From Paenibacillus_AP thailandensis (GTDB lineage Bacteria > Bacillota > Bacilli > Paenibacillales > Paenibacillaceae), in the NCBI RefSeq assembly GCF_042685365.1, contig NZ_JBHUMY010000011.1, positions 1 to 64,000 of the forward strand: a stretch of DNA of 64,000 bases. The letters run 5' to 3'. Both the position numbers and the translations under genes were made by a program. The notes under the pieces were generated by a model. The model saw only the letters and a program-made list of their open reading frames with translations, was not told where the DNA came from and did not search any database. The stretch's first letter is position 1. Every line of letters starts with the position of its first letter. Below, in pieces: positions 53,782 through 62,729 of the stretch.

Positions 53782-54624
53782 ATGAACATGGACGGCAAGC
53801 TTGAAACGACAAGGCCTATCTATATTTTGGATCGCATGAACGAACCGTATGCGGCCGATCCTTTATACGCATTCGCTCTCGATGAATTGCTGTGCCGGCA
53901 GACGGGAACGGGCGGCCCCGCCGTCTGCCATCTGTGGCGCCACCCTTCCGCTTTCATCATGGGGCTGCGCGACAGCCGGCTCCCTTGCGCGCCGCAAGCG
54001 AAGGAGCGGCTCGAGGCGGAAGGCTGGAGCGTCGCCGTGCGCAATTCGGGCGGCGCAGCCGTTCCGCTCGATTCGGGCGTCGTCAACGTTTCGCTCATCC
54101 TCCCCAAAAACGGGAGCGCCGGCGAACATTTTCACGGCGACTTCGAGCGGATGTACCGCCTGATTGCGGACGCGCTTGCCGCGACGGGCCGCCGGATCGA
54201 CAAAGGCGAAATCGCCGGATCGTATTGTCCCGGCGACTACGACCTGAGCATCGGCGGGTTCAAGTTTTGCGGCATTGCGCAGCGCAGGCAATTGAACGCT
54301 TATATCGTTCAGGCGTTCGTCATCGTCGAAGGAGACGGCAGGCAGCGGGCGGAGACGGTCCGGTCGTTCTACCGAATCGCCGCAGACGGGGCCGAGCCCG
54401 GCCAATACCCGATCGTGCGGGACGACAAGATGGCAAGTCTGGAGCAATTGGCCGACTTGATGCCCGGCTCGGCGGTTCCGTTCGCTAACGAAGTGAAGGA
54501 AGTCGTCCGCCGCTCCCAATCGCCGGAAGCGGACGAGGCTGCAGCAGCGGCTTTCCGGATGCCCGAGGAGGAGCGAATCCGCGAGCTTGCGGAATCGCTG
54601 CGGCATCGCTATGAAATCAAATAA
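53782..54624 (+). CDS. lipL: Octanoyl-[GcvH]:protein N-octanoyltransferase LipL (lipoate ligase family)
   Basis: A 280-residue BPL/LPL-fold enzyme that moves octanoyl groups from GcvH to E2 subunits during lipoate synthesis. The catalytic Cys149 lies in GSYCPGDYDLSI, matching Cys150 of B. subtilis LipL; VRNSGGAAVPLDSGVVNVSLI near 87 and FCGIAQRR near 162 are also conserved. I chose the ATG at 53782, 12 bases after AAAGGAG; this gives the family length (281 in B. subtilis). Monocistronic with its own terminator. Confidence 0.9.
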   Translation: MNMDGKLETTRPIYILDRMNEPYAADPLYAFALDELLCRQTGTGGPAVCHLWRHPSAFIMGLRDSRLPCAPQAKERLEAEGWSVAVRNSGGAAVPLDSGVVNVSLILPKNGSAGEHFHGDFERMYRLIADALAATGRRIDKGEIAGSYCPGDYDLSIGGFKFCGIAQRRQLNAYIVQAFVIVEGDGRQRAETVRSFYRIAADGAEPGQYPIVRDDKMASLEQLADLMPGSAVPFANEVKEVVRRSQSPEADEAAAAAFRMPEEERIRELAESLRHRYEIK

Positions 54625-54656
54625 TGGAGAACACAACGTTATTGAATCGACTTGAG

Positions 54657-54710
54657 ACGTCCGTATTCCCGCGCCGATGACGGCCCGGAATAAGGACGTT
54701 TTTCTTTTTT
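54657..54710 (+). terminator. Terminator of lipL
   Basis: Arms ACGTCC..TATTCC and GGAATA..GGACGT, then TTTTTCTTTTTT, 32 bases after the stop. Confidence 0.85.
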
Positions 54711-54810
54711 GTCCCGCCGCTGATTCAAATTTCCGTTAAACGTTTATATTAATATGGACCAAGACCGCGAGGGTATCGACCGACAACGGGAACGGAGGGC
54801 ATAACCGCTC

Positions 54811-56118
54811 ATGATTGAAATCAAAAACGTAAATAAAATTTATCCCGACGGATTTCACGCGCTTAAAGACATAAACCTGACGTTTCATAAAGGAGAAATT
54901 ACGGTATTGATCGGGCCGAGCGGCTGCGGCAAATCGACGACCATGAAGCTGATCAATCGCTTGATCGTGCCGTCAAGCGGCACCATTCTCATTAACGGCG
55001 AAGACATATCGGCCATCGATCCGGTCAAGCTGAGGCGCAATATCGGCTACGTCATCCAAAGCATCGGCTTGTTCCCCCATATGACGATCGGCCGCAACGT
55101 CGGCGTCGTGCCGCAGCTGAAAAAATGGGATAAAAACAAGATCGAACGCCGGGTCGAGGAATTGATGGACATGGTTGGCCTTTCGGCCAATCAGTACAAG
55201 GACCGCTACCCTTCCGAGCTCAGCGGCGGCCAGCAGCAGCGGATCGGCGTCATCCGGGCGCTCGCCGCCGATCCCGACGTCATTCTGATGGACGAGCCGT
55301 TCAGCGCGCTTGATCCGATCAGCCGCGAGCAGCTGCAGGACGATATCGTCCGGCTGCAGCAGGAGCTTCACAAGACGATCGTGTTCGTCACGCACGATAT
55401 GGACGAAGCGCTCAAAATCGCCGACCGCATCGTCATTATGCAGGCCGGCACCGTCGTGCAAAGCGACAAGCCCGAACGAATTCTGCGCCACCCCGCAAAC
55501 GATTTCGTCCGTTCGTTCATCGGACAGCAGCGCCTTGCGCAAGAAAATCCGGATCCCGGAGACAACGAAGAAAACGTGTACGACATGCCGTCCGTCGACG
55601 ATGTGATGGTCCGCCACCCGGTAACGATCTACCCGAACCGGGGCTTGGCGGAGGCGATCGCCATCATGGAACGCCGGCGCGTCGATACGTTGTTCATTAC
55701 GGACCGCAACCGGAAGCTGCAAGGCATCGTCTCGATCTTCAACGTGCTTGAGCATTACGGCGACGAGAACATGACCATTGCGGACGTCATGAAGCCCGTC
55801 GCGTACAGTCTGCCGTCGGGAACGCCGCTGCCGGAAGCGGTCGAATTGCTGAACAACTTTAAGCTATCCAATCTGGCTATCGTGGACGCCAACAACCGGC
55901 TGGTCGGCCTGATTACGAGGGGCAGCGTCGTGCGCCACCTTGCGGAAGTGCTGCCGACGTTCGCTCCCGATCCCGATGCCGGCGAACCGAAATCCGATCC
56001 GGCATCGGGCGGGCCGGCGTCCGGAGATACCGGAGCGGATAGGCCTGCCGAACCGGATGACGAAGCGAATGCCCGCGACAACGGGGACTTCCCCTCCAAT
56101 ACGGGCAAGGAGGTGTAA
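54811..56118 (+). CDS. Osmoprotectant ABC transporter ATP-binding protein with CBS domains (OpuCA-like)
   Basis: A 435-residue ATPase. Walker A GPSGCGKST (35-43), signature LSGGQQQRIG near 137, Walker B VILMDEPFSALDP near 158, then two CBS domains (about 260-315 and 320-375) that in OpuCA/OpuA sense ionic strength. The last 45 residues are an acidic, Pro/Gly/Asp-rich tail that is probably disordered and not usual in the family. It opens a four-gene operon for glycine betaine/carnitine/choline uptake. ACGGAGG precedes the ATG. Confidence 0.93.
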   Translation: MIEIKNVNKIYPDGFHALKDINLTFHKGEITVLIGPSGCGKSTTMKLINRLIVPSSGTILINGEDISAIDPVKLRRNIGYVIQSIGLFPHMTIGRNVGVVPQLKKWDKNKIERRVEELMDMVGLSANQYKDRYPSELSGGQQQRIGVIRALAADPDVILMDEPFSALDPISREQLQDDIVRLQQELHKTIVFVTHDMDEALKIADRIVIMQAGTVVQSDKPERILRHPANDFVRSFIGQQRLAQENPDPGDNEENVYDMPSVDDVMVRHPVTIYPNRGLAEAIAIMERRRVDTLFITDRNRKLQGIVSIFNVLEHYGDENMTIADVMKPVAYSLPSGTPLPEAVELLNNFKLSNLAIVDANNRLVGLITRGSVVRHLAEVLPTFAPDPDAGEPKSDPASGGPASGDTGADRPAEPDDEANARDNGDFPSNTGKEV

Positions 56119-56120
56119 CG

Positions 56121-56780
56121 ATGGCCGATATATGGGCTTTTCTCCAGGAGCGTTTTCCCGATTTATGGACCGCGCTCCGCGAGCATCTCGTCATCTCGTT
56201 TGCATCCATCGCGCTCGGCAGCGTCGTCGCCATTCCGCTTGGCATCGCTCTCGTTTATTCCAAGCAGAACTGGCTTCGGACGACGGTTTTTTTTGTCGCG
56301 AACATCCTGCAGACCATACCGAGTCTCGCTTTGCTTGCGGTTCTTATTCCGCTTCTCGGCATCGGCATAAAGCCGGCCGTGCTCGCCTTGCTGCTTTATT
56401 CCATCATGCCGATATTGCGCAATACGTACGACGGCTTCAAAGCCGTCGATCCGCATGTGCTCGAGTCGGCCCGCGGCATGGGATACAGCACGATGCAGCG
56501 CATCTGGTCGATACAGCTCCCCTTGTCGCTGCCGTACATGATGTCCGGCATTCGCATCACGACCGTTTATATTATCAGTTGGGCGACGCTGGCCACCTTG
56601 ATCGGCGCGGGCGGGCTCGGCCAGCTGATTGTGTCGGGGATGGGCGTCAACAAGCCGGAGCTCGTCTTTTCGGGAGCGATTGGCGCCGTGGCGCTGGCGT
56701 TTTTCGCCGACCTCCTGCTGGGCCTGCTGGAGAGGTGGCTATCCGGCCGCTTCGGCCGAACGGGAGGTGCCGCGGCATAA
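56121..56780 (+). CDS. Osmoprotectant ABC transporter permease (OpuCB-like)
   Basis: A 219-residue permease with about five to six spans and the coupling segment VLESARGMGYSTMQRIWSIQLPLSLPYMMSGIRI near 112-145, characteristic of OpuC/ProW permeases. It starts two bases after the ATPase stop, and its own stop shares a base with the next start (TAATG). It forms the channel together with the fourth gene. Confidence 0.92.
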   Translation: MADIWAFLQERFPDLWTALREHLVISFASIALGSVVAIPLGIALVYSKQNWLRTTVFFVANILQTIPSLALLAVLIPLLGIGIKPAVLALLLYSIMPILRNTYDGFKAVDPHVLESARGMGYSTMQRIWSIQLPLSLPYMMSGIRITTVYIISWATLATLIGAGGLGQLIVSGMGVNKPELVFSGAIGAVALAFFADLLLGLLERWLSGRFGRTGGAAA

Positions 56781-57700
56781 TGGCTAAACTTCGTTTCGCT
56801 CGGCATAGGTTCGTCTTGAAATCGGTCGCCGTCGTTCTGCTTGCCGCCTTGCCGGCGCTGGCGGGGGGCTGCGGCATGAGAAGCGACATCGTCATCGGCG
56901 CCCAAACGTTTACGGAAGCGAAAATATTGGCCGAAATGTACAGGGCGCTTATCGAGGACCGGACGGACGCCAGCGCGGAGGTCATCCCCGATCTCGCTTC
57001 CAGTCCGCTCGTCGTATCGGCATTGATAAGAGGCGACGTCGATGTCGCCACCTTGTACAGCGGCGAAATATTCAACAACCATTTTCCGATCGAAAACACG
57101 AAGGAGCGGGCGCGCGTGCTCGAGCAGGCGCAGCAGGGCTTCCGCAAATATTTCAACCTGGAATGGTTCGACCCGCTTGGCTTCGAGAATACGTACGCGT
57201 TTACGGTCCGGAAGGACGTAGCCGAACAGAACGGCTATTCCAAAATTTCCGACGTTAAGCCGGACGCGGCCTCCATGCGCCTCGGCGTCGACACGACGTG
57301 GCTGGAGCGGCCAAGCGACGGTTATCCGGCGTTCGCGAAGCATTACGGCATTCGCTTCGGCACCACCTATCCGATGGAGCTCGCGCTGGTCTACCAAGCG
57401 GTGGCGAACAAGCAAGTCGATATCGTATTGGCTTATTCGACCGATTCCAGACTGAAGGCTTACAATTTACAAACGCTTGAGGACGACAAGCAATTTTTCC
57501 CGCCGTACGACGCTTCGACCGTCATGAGAGGAGAGATCGCGTCCGAATACCCCGAGGCCAAAACGGCTCTCGCGGAGCTCATCGGCACGCTTGACGTCGA
57601 AACGATGATCGATTTGAATTACCAGGTCGATATCGAAAAGAAAAGCGAGCGAGAGGTCGCGACCGCTTATCTCAAGCAGGTCGGCTTGCTGAAGGAGTGA
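56780..57700 (+). CDS. Osmoprotectant-binding lipoprotein (OpuCC-like)
   Basis: A 306-residue glycine betaine/choline-type binding lipoprotein. Signal peptide with a lipobox ALAGGCGM (Cys about residue 27), then DIVIGAQTFTEAKILAEMYRALIED. The family segment DVDVATLYSGEIFNNHF near 78 and GFENTYAFTVRKDVA near 130 are clear. I chose the ATG at 56780 overlapping the permease stop, with GGGAGG upstream. It captures compatible solutes outside the cell and delivers them to the two permeases. Confidence 0.92.
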   Translation: MAKLRFARHRFVLKSVAVVLLAALPALAGGCGMRSDIVIGAQTFTEAKILAEMYRALIEDRTDASAEVIPDLASSPLVVSALIRGDVDVATLYSGEIFNNHFPIENTKERARVLEQAQQGFRKYFNLEWFDPLGFENTYAFTVRKDVAEQNGYSKISDVKPDAASMRLGVDTTWLERPSDGYPAFAKHYGIRFGTTYPMELALVYQAVANKQVDIVLAYSTDSRLKAYNLQTLEDDKQFFPPYDASTVMRGEIASEYPEAKTALAELIGTLDVETMIDLNYQVDIEKKSEREVATAYLKQVGLLKE

Positions 57701-57701
57701 T

Positions 57702-58409
57702 ATGGGAATGGAAGCAACGAATTTGACGTTCAGAGACTTTATCGGCTACGTGTCCCGCAACCAGGCGATGCTGTGGGAATATTTGCTCCAGCATGTGCTC
57801 ATGGTGCTGCTTGGAGTCGGGCTCGCGATCGTCATCGGCGTCCCTTTGGGCATATTGTGCAGCCGGAACAAAGCGGTCGCCCGGTTCATTATGGCCGTCA
57901 CCAACGTGCTTCAGGTTATTCCGAGCCTGGCCATGCTGGTGCTGCTCATGATGTGGCTCGGGCTCGGGACGTTTACCGTCACGATCGGCTTGTTCCTGTA
58001 TTCGCTGAACCCGGTCGTGCGGAACACTTACGTCGGCTTGACCGAAGTGAATCCGAGCTACGTGGAGGCCGGCCGGGGCGTCGGCATGAGCCGGCTGCAA
58101 ATGCTGCTGCAGGTTCGGCTGCCCCTCTCCTTGACGTATATCGTCTCGGGCATCCGCATCGCCGCCGTCATCGCCGTCGGCGTAGCCGCGATCGCTCCGC
58201 TTGTGGGCGGCGAAGGGCTCGGCCGGGAAATTTACGCCGGCATTAACAACCAGAACCCGCTTCGCATCTATGCCGGGGCCATTCCTGCCGCCCTGCTTGC
58301 GATCGTCGCCGACATCGCGCTTGGAGCGGCGCAGCGCAAGCTGAACATGGAAGGACGCAAGTCGCGCAAAAGCGACGCGGTTCCTCCCGTGCCCAAAACG
58401 CAAGGCTGA
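57702..58409 (+). CDS. Osmoprotectant ABC transporter permease (OpuCD-like)
   Basis: A 235-residue permease, partner of the OpuCB-like subunit, with the coupling segment YVEAGRGVGMSRLQMLLQVRLPLSLTYIVSGIRIAAV near 118-155. AAGGAG lies in the end of the binding-protein gene and the start follows by one base. The C-terminal 25 residues (GRKSRKSDAVPPVPKTQG) are a short polar tail. Last gene of the operon; no strong terminator was seen in the following 80 bases. Confidence 0.92.
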   Translation: MGMEATNLTFRDFIGYVSRNQAMLWEYLLQHVLMVLLGVGLAIVIGVPLGILCSRNKAVARFIMAVTNVLQVIPSLAMLVLLMMWLGLGTFTVTIGLFLYSLNPVVRNTYVGLTEVNPSYVEAGRGVGMSRLQMLLQVRLPLSLTYIVSGIRIAAVIAVGVAAIAPLVGGEGLGREIYAGINNQNPLRIYAGAIPAALLAIVADIALGAAQRKLNMEGRKSRKSDAVPPVPKTQG

Positions 58410-58483
58410 GCGCGGCGCTTCTTGACCGCGCTTAGCCTATTTCGCGGCTAAAAACGCCCGTTATCGCATAATTCCGAATATGG

Positions 58484-58512
58484 TTGACACCGTTAACTGT
58501 ATCCATTAATAT
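58484..58512 (+). promoter_or_regulatory. Sigma-A promoter of the IDEAL-domain gene
   Basis: TTGACA (58484-58489) and TAATAT (58507-58512) are 17 bases apart. Arms ACTGTA and TACAGT (about 58495-58518) bracket the -10, and ACAGTT recurs at about 58578, so an operator may overlap it. The leader is about 95 bases. Confidence 0.75.
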
Positions 58513-58612
58513 TACAGTACAAAGAAAGCCGCCGATTGGTTTCGGCGTTTATTTCTTTGAAATGTAACATTTCTGATTACAGTTAGGCAAAAACCTGCAG
58601 ATAGGCGGTGGA

Positions 58613-58990
58613 ATGATGAAATACGAAGTAGGCGATTGGGTGCAAGGAAGGTCGGCGGAAGGCGAGTTCATCACGGGTTATCTGGAAGCGTCCGATCATA
58701 CGCACGGCGTCGCGAAGGTGCGCGTCGTACAGTCCGACAACGAAGGCTCGGCCGGCAAGCTCATTGCGGTTCGTCATTCATGGCTGCGGGAGCTGCCCGA
58801 ATATACCGAACGCAGTGCCGTTCAACTCGAGAGCTTGATCGATATTGCTCTGGCGGCGAAAGACGAAGCCTGGTTCTATGAGCTTACGGCGGATTTGAAC
58901 AAGGTTCGCGGCAGCAGCGGCGGCAAGGAAGCGGCGGTTCGGATCGCCCCGGGCATCGTCAACCGGCTTGGCATCTACGGGAACAAATAA
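58613..58990 (+). CDS. IDEAL-domain protein
   Basis: A 125-residue soluble protein. The N-terminal half (KYEVGDWVQGRSAEGEFITGYLEASDHTHGVAKVRVVQSDN) is a small beta-barrel-like segment; the C-terminal part SLIDIALAAKDEAWFYELTADLNKV (about 73-97) matches the IDEAL domain, a short helical module of unknown role found in several Bacilli proteins. The first ATG is very close to the GGTGG site and the second, one codon on, is better spaced. Monocistronic; function unknown. Confidence 0.8.
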   Translation: MMKYEVGDWVQGRSAEGEFITGYLEASDHTHGVAKVRVVQSDNEGSAGKLIAVRHSWLRELPEYTERSAVQLESLIDIALAAKDEAWFYELTADLNKVRGSSGGKEAAVRIAPGIVNRLGIYGNK

Positions 58991-59027
58991 TGTTCTTCCG
59001 CTCCCCGGTCCGATTGATGAAGCGCAG

Positions 59028-59071
59028 ACGGCAGCCCTAGGACGGTTCACGCATCGTCCCGGGGCTGCCGT
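59028..59071. terminator. Shared hairpin between converging genes
   Basis: Arms ACGGCAGCCC/GGGCTGCCGT with an inner GGACG/CGTCC stem lie between the IDEAL and chemoreceptor genes. T-tracts are poor on both sides, so it may act as a weak bidirectional terminator. Confidence 0.5.
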
Positions 59072-59091
59072 TGCATGTGGTGACTAGTCCG

Positions 59092-59925
59092 TCATTGCTC
59101 GTAACTGATCACTTTGTTAATAAACGCCCGCAAATTGCGGCTCGTCTCGTTCAGGTGCTCGATGCTTTCCATAAAGTTCATGACCAGCTGCGCCTGATCC
59201 TGGGAAGCGGCGGCGATTTGCTTGATTTCTTCCTCCATTTGCTGAATGGACTGCTGAACGGCGTTAAGCGAGCCTTCGATGCGGTTCGTCGCTTCCTTCG
59301 TGTCCTCGGACAGCTTGCGCACTTCCTTGGCCACGACGCCGAAGCCCGCTCCGGCCTCGCCGACCCGCGCCGCTTCGATGGCCGCGTTTAAGCCAAGCAG
59401 ATTCGTCTGGGCGGAAATTTCCCGGATGAACCCCGTAACGCTCGTAATGCCCTCCGAATCCTGCACGGCTCTTCGCGTATTGCGCAAAATTTCGTCCGAT
59501 GTCGCGGAAAGCTCCTCCGAATGGGCCGCTACCTGCTGAATGCCGCTCAGCAGATTTTCCGCAATCGCTTCCGTTTCCTTCATCAGCCGGTCCGTCATTT
59601 CCTGGTTCTCAAGGCTGTAATTGATGCTAAGCGCGGCCACCACCTCACCGTTCTCGTCCGTTATCGGCAAAGCGAGCACGTCGAACGGAAAATCGACTCC
59701 CGGATAACGCATGCGGGACAACAATCTTTCCTTTCCGTCTTTTAGCAGCGACAGGTTTCGTTGTTCTTCGTCGAGCGGGTGATTCGGCTTAAAGCCAAGC
59801 TTCAGCGTTTTGCTGTCGGACCAGTACAAAATCTTCTCTTTATCAAAGACCGCCAGCGCGGCGTCTTCCCTAATAACCTCCTTAATATAAGGCATGCTGA
59901 TTATTATCGCTTCAACGGCGTTCAT
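59092..59925 (-). CDS. Soluble methyl-accepting chemotaxis protein
   Basis: A 277-residue chemoreceptor without transmembrane segments or HAMP domain. Residues 1-110 form a PAS-like sensor region (DAALAVFDKEKILYWSDSKTLKLGFKPNHPL); residues 125-277 form a short signalling coiled coil with the hairpin tip EISAQTNLLGLNAAIEAARVGEAGAGFGVVAKEVRKL. It should bind CheA/CheW in the cytoplasm and report an internal signal. AAAGGAG precedes the ATG. Such short soluble receptors occur in Bacilli (YfmS type). Confidence 0.9.
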   Translation of the reverse strand: MNAVEAIIISMPYIKEVIREDAALAVFDKEKILYWSDSKTLKLGFKPNHPLDEEQRNLSLLKDGKERLLSRMRYPGVDFPFDVLALPITDENGEVVAALSINYSLENQEMTDRLMKETEAIAENLLSGIQQVAAHSEELSATSDEILRNTRRAVQDSEGITSVTGFIREISAQTNLLGLNAAIEAARVGEAGAGFGVVAKEVRKLSEDTKEATNRIEGSLNAVQQSIQQMEEEIKQIAAASQDQAQLVMNFMESIEHLNETSRNLRAFINKVISYEQ

Positions 59926-60057
59926 TTTTCGCCACTCCTTTCCGATTTGCGTTTATTCCGGTTGCTTACAGTGACTTAATAGTTTATCGGCCGGAAACCG
60001 CCGTTTCTGAAGAAACCGGGCGAAAACGGTTTCGCCGCCGTTGTCCAAGGACGAAAA

Positions 60058-60103
60058 GAAAAAAGAGCAAGCCTCCCGGGCCGGTACGTCCGGAAATGCT
60101 TGC
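60058..60103 (-). terminator. Terminator of GH35
   Basis: Arms GCAAGC/GCTTGC with an inner CCGG/CCGG pairing and a T-rich tail on the minus strand, 13 bases past the GH35 stop. Confidence 0.75.
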
Positions 60104-60116
60104 CCCATTCCGATGG

Positions 60117-62474
60117 TTATACGAGCGTAATACCGTATACAGGCGTGGCCCGAACGGAGCGGATGGCCGCTATTTTGCTTCCGATCAGCTCCTGCTGCAA
60201 GGCCATCCCCGCATCGGCGGACAAACGCAGCTTGCCCGCTATTCGCGGCGTCACGTGCAGGACGATTTCGCGGCCCGGCCATCGGTCCCGGAAGCGGGAC
60301 AAGCCGATTTCCCAGCGTTGCCCGTTATAAAAGTGGTCATGGAACAGCTCGCCGCCCGCAAAAGCGTAACCGACGTCCCCGTCGTATTCGACGGACAACA
60401 TCACCTCGTCATGGCCCTCGAAGGCGTCGTCCGGTACGCGGACGACCGCTTTATGCTCGGCCGGGTATTCGACATCCGGCTTCACTTCGCGGCGCGGAAT
60501 ACTTAAGAGGTACGAATCGAACCAGCCGCCTTCGGCCGTTTCCGCTCTCCACCGTTCTGCCTCCAGCGAAAGACCGCCCGGGCCGATGAGCTTCGCATCG
60601 CTCCCCGGAAACATGCGAAACCGCAGCTCCGCTTCCCCGGACAATATAAACCGAAGTCCCCGTTCCGTATCCGCAATGGGCGCTTCCGAGAAAATAACGC
60701 GCTTGCGGCCGCGCCATTCGGCTTCCCACATCGTTAACGACTCGGCCTCCGTCATGACGTAGAACCGGACCCGCTCCCCGTTCCTTTTGCGCACCTCGAA
60801 AGCCCCGGACCGCTCGCCGGATAAAGCAACGATATCCTCATCTCCGCGATACGCCGTTACCCCTTCGCCGGATTCGATCTCCGCGATCCCGTTCGAATCG
60901 AAGCACAGCTCCGCTTCCGTCCCTCCCGGCATCGCGAACAAATAAACCGGGACGCCGTCGTCCCCTTCGATCATCGCCGCCGGCATAGCCGTCGCATATT
61001 TAAGCCGCAAGCCGGAGATGCGAAGGTTGAGCGGCATGATCGCGTACGCTTTGTCTTCGATTGTCAAAGTCGTTCGCTGCGGGAACGACAACGTTTCGCC
61101 GCCGAGCCCGATCCGGAATCGGACGTCGCGGTGGCGGGCCATCGCCGCATGGTCCTGGTAGTTGTTGACGAACAAAAAGCCGGAGCCGCCGCGCACCCGC
61201 GCCGCATACCTGAGCGTGCCGGCATCGTCCGGCTGAATGCGGGCCGCGCCTTCGGGCAGCACCGTCCCCATGGGCGCCAGCCGTTCGCCGAAAGCTCGGA
61301 GAAACGAGTGGATCAGCCTCAGCCTCGCGGCCGACTCCCGCACCTGCCCGAACTCCCCGATCGGCGCCTGGAAATCGTACGTGATTTTCGGCGTGGTGCT
61401 TTCGTTCATATAACCCGAACGGCCGACCGGATTCGTGCCGCCGTGGAACATGTAGTAGCCGACGAAATTGCATCCGCCCGCGATTTTCATGACCGCCATC
61501 GCTGCGGCGCTTTGCGGCTCCACGACGAAGCGCGACTTGTACCAGGTCTGCATCCCGCCGCCCATTTCGCAGCACGCAAACGGATATTTCGACTTGGAAT
61601 ACGGCGGCTCGAACCCCGGACTTTCCCCCTCGTCGTTATGGTAGTCGGCGAAAACATATTCGCCCGTCGGTTTCTGCTCGGGATTGCTTTCGTTGACCGT
61701 CCAAGGGGTATAGGCGTAACCGCCGTACAAAGGAAGCACCTCGTCCTCCAATACGGGCGCTCCTCCCCATCCCGTGCTTGTATAAATCGGGGCGATGAGC
61801 CCGGCTTCCCGGGCGATCGCCTTCAAACGCCGCATATGCGATTCGCCGTCCGCCCCCGGCGTCATATAGACGTCGCCCTGCTTCGCCGTAAGCTCCCAGA
61901 TCGCCGCGGCATGCATATATTCATTCTCCAGCTGAATGCCGATGACGGGCCCGCCGTCCTGGTAAAAAAGCCCCGCCGCCTGCATGCCGATCTGCTCGTA
62001 CAAACGGCGCACGTAAGCCAAATAACGCTCATCGTTGGAGCGGATTTCGAACGGCCGTCCGAACAGCCAATCCGGCATGCCGCCGTTCTTTACCTCTCCG
62101 TGGCAAAACGGGCCGACGCGGAGGATGGCGAATAACCCGTGTTTCCCGCACAGCTCGATAAAATATCGCAAATCGAGCCTTCCGTCCCATTCGAAGCGCC
62201 CTTCCGTTTCTTCGTGATGGTTCCAGAAGATGTAAGTCGCTGCGATGTTAATCCCGTTCAGCTTCATCTTGGAAAGCTCGGCGTCCCATTCCTCCCTCGG
62301 ATACCTCGAGTAATGGAATTCGCCGCAAATGCCGAAATACGGCTTGCCGTCCAGCTCCATATAATAATTCGTAAAGGAAATGCGTCCGCCCGACGGGCTG
62401 GTCCCTCCCAGTTTAAGGGTCGACGGGACAATCTCCTTGTCCGGCGCGTCTAAGTTCAAACGGTATAAAGCCAC
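60117..62474 (-). CDS. Glycoside hydrolase family 35 beta-galactosidase
   Basis: A 785-residue enzyme. The GH35 barrel spans about 20-400: FHYSRYPREEWDAELSKMKLNGINIAATYIFWNHHE near 55, RVGPFCHGEVKNGGMPDWLF near 120, acid/base Glu185 in IQLENEY, likely nucleophile Glu303 in FACCEMGGG; beta-rich domains follow. No signal peptide. I chose a GTG at 62474 because GGAGGTG is six bases upstream; the ATG five codons earlier overlaps that site. It follows the permeases of an ABC importer after 255 bases. Catalytic residues are typical, unlike the more divergent GH35 at 46.7-49.5 kb. Confidence 0.9.
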   Translation of the reverse strand: MALYRLNLDAPDKEIVPSTLKLGGTSPSGGRISFTNYYMELDGKPYFGICGEFHYSRYPREEWDAELSKMKLNGINIAATYIFWNHHEETEGRFEWDGRLDLRYFIELCGKHGLFAILRVGPFCHGEVKNGGMPDWLFGRPFEIRSNDERYLAYVRRLYEQIGMQAAGLFYQDGGPVIGIQLENEYMHAAAIWELTAKQGDVYMTPGADGESHMRRLKAIAREAGLIAPIYTSTGWGGAPVLEDEVLPLYGGYAYTPWTVNESNPEQKPTGEYVFADYHNDEGESPGFEPPYSKSKYPFACCEMGGGMQTWYKSRFVVEPQSAAAMAVMKIAGGCNFVGYYMFHGGTNPVGRSGYMNESTTPKITYDFQAPIGEFGQVRESAARLRLIHSFLRAFGERLAPMGTVLPEGAARIQPDDAGTLRYAARVRGGSGFLFVNNYQDHAAMARHRDVRFRIGLGGETLSFPQRTTLTIEDKAYAIMPLNLRISGLRLKYATAMPAAMIEGDDGVPVYLFAMPGGTEAELCFDSNGIAEIESGEGVTAYRGDEDIVALSGERSGAFEVRKRNGERVRFYVMTEAESLTMWEAEWRGRKRVIFSEAPIADTERGLRFILSGEAELRFRMFPGSDAKLIGPGGLSLEAERWRAETAEGGWFDSYLLSIPRREVKPDVEYPAEHKAVVRVPDDAFEGHDEVMLSVEYDGDVGYAFAGGELFHDHFYNGQRWEIGLSRFRDRWPGREIVLHVTPRIAGKLRLSADAGMALQQELIGSKIAAIRSVRATPVYGITLV

Positions 62475-62613
62475 GATTGGCACCTCCATCTGTTACGGCG
62501 GCAGTTGCGTCATATCCGCCGCATGCCTTGCCGTTTCGATCTTCTTGTCGCCTTAAGCCCGTCCATGCCAAAAAGCTTGAGACGCGCGCCGGGCGCTAAC
62601 TCAAGCTTAGGTC

Positions 62614-62627
62614 TGAAAGCGTTTCAA
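62614..62627. promoter_or_regulatory. Weak catabolite-response-like site upstream of GH35
   Basis: TGAAAGCGTTTCAA lies 140 bases upstream of GH35. Its reverse strand keeps the conserved right half ANCGNTTTCA of CcpA sites but has two mismatches in the left half. A local LacI-family protein is an alternative. Bases 62475-62729 otherwise hold only the presumed GH35 promoter. Confidence 0.3.
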
Positions 62628-62729
62628 TTCAATATAAGGATATTCAACTGCGGAAGCGCAGGACGCCTGGCGGAATGTTCATATTTTAACAAGAGCAGCT
62701 AACCTTACGAAGCCGGCCAATGCCGCCGC

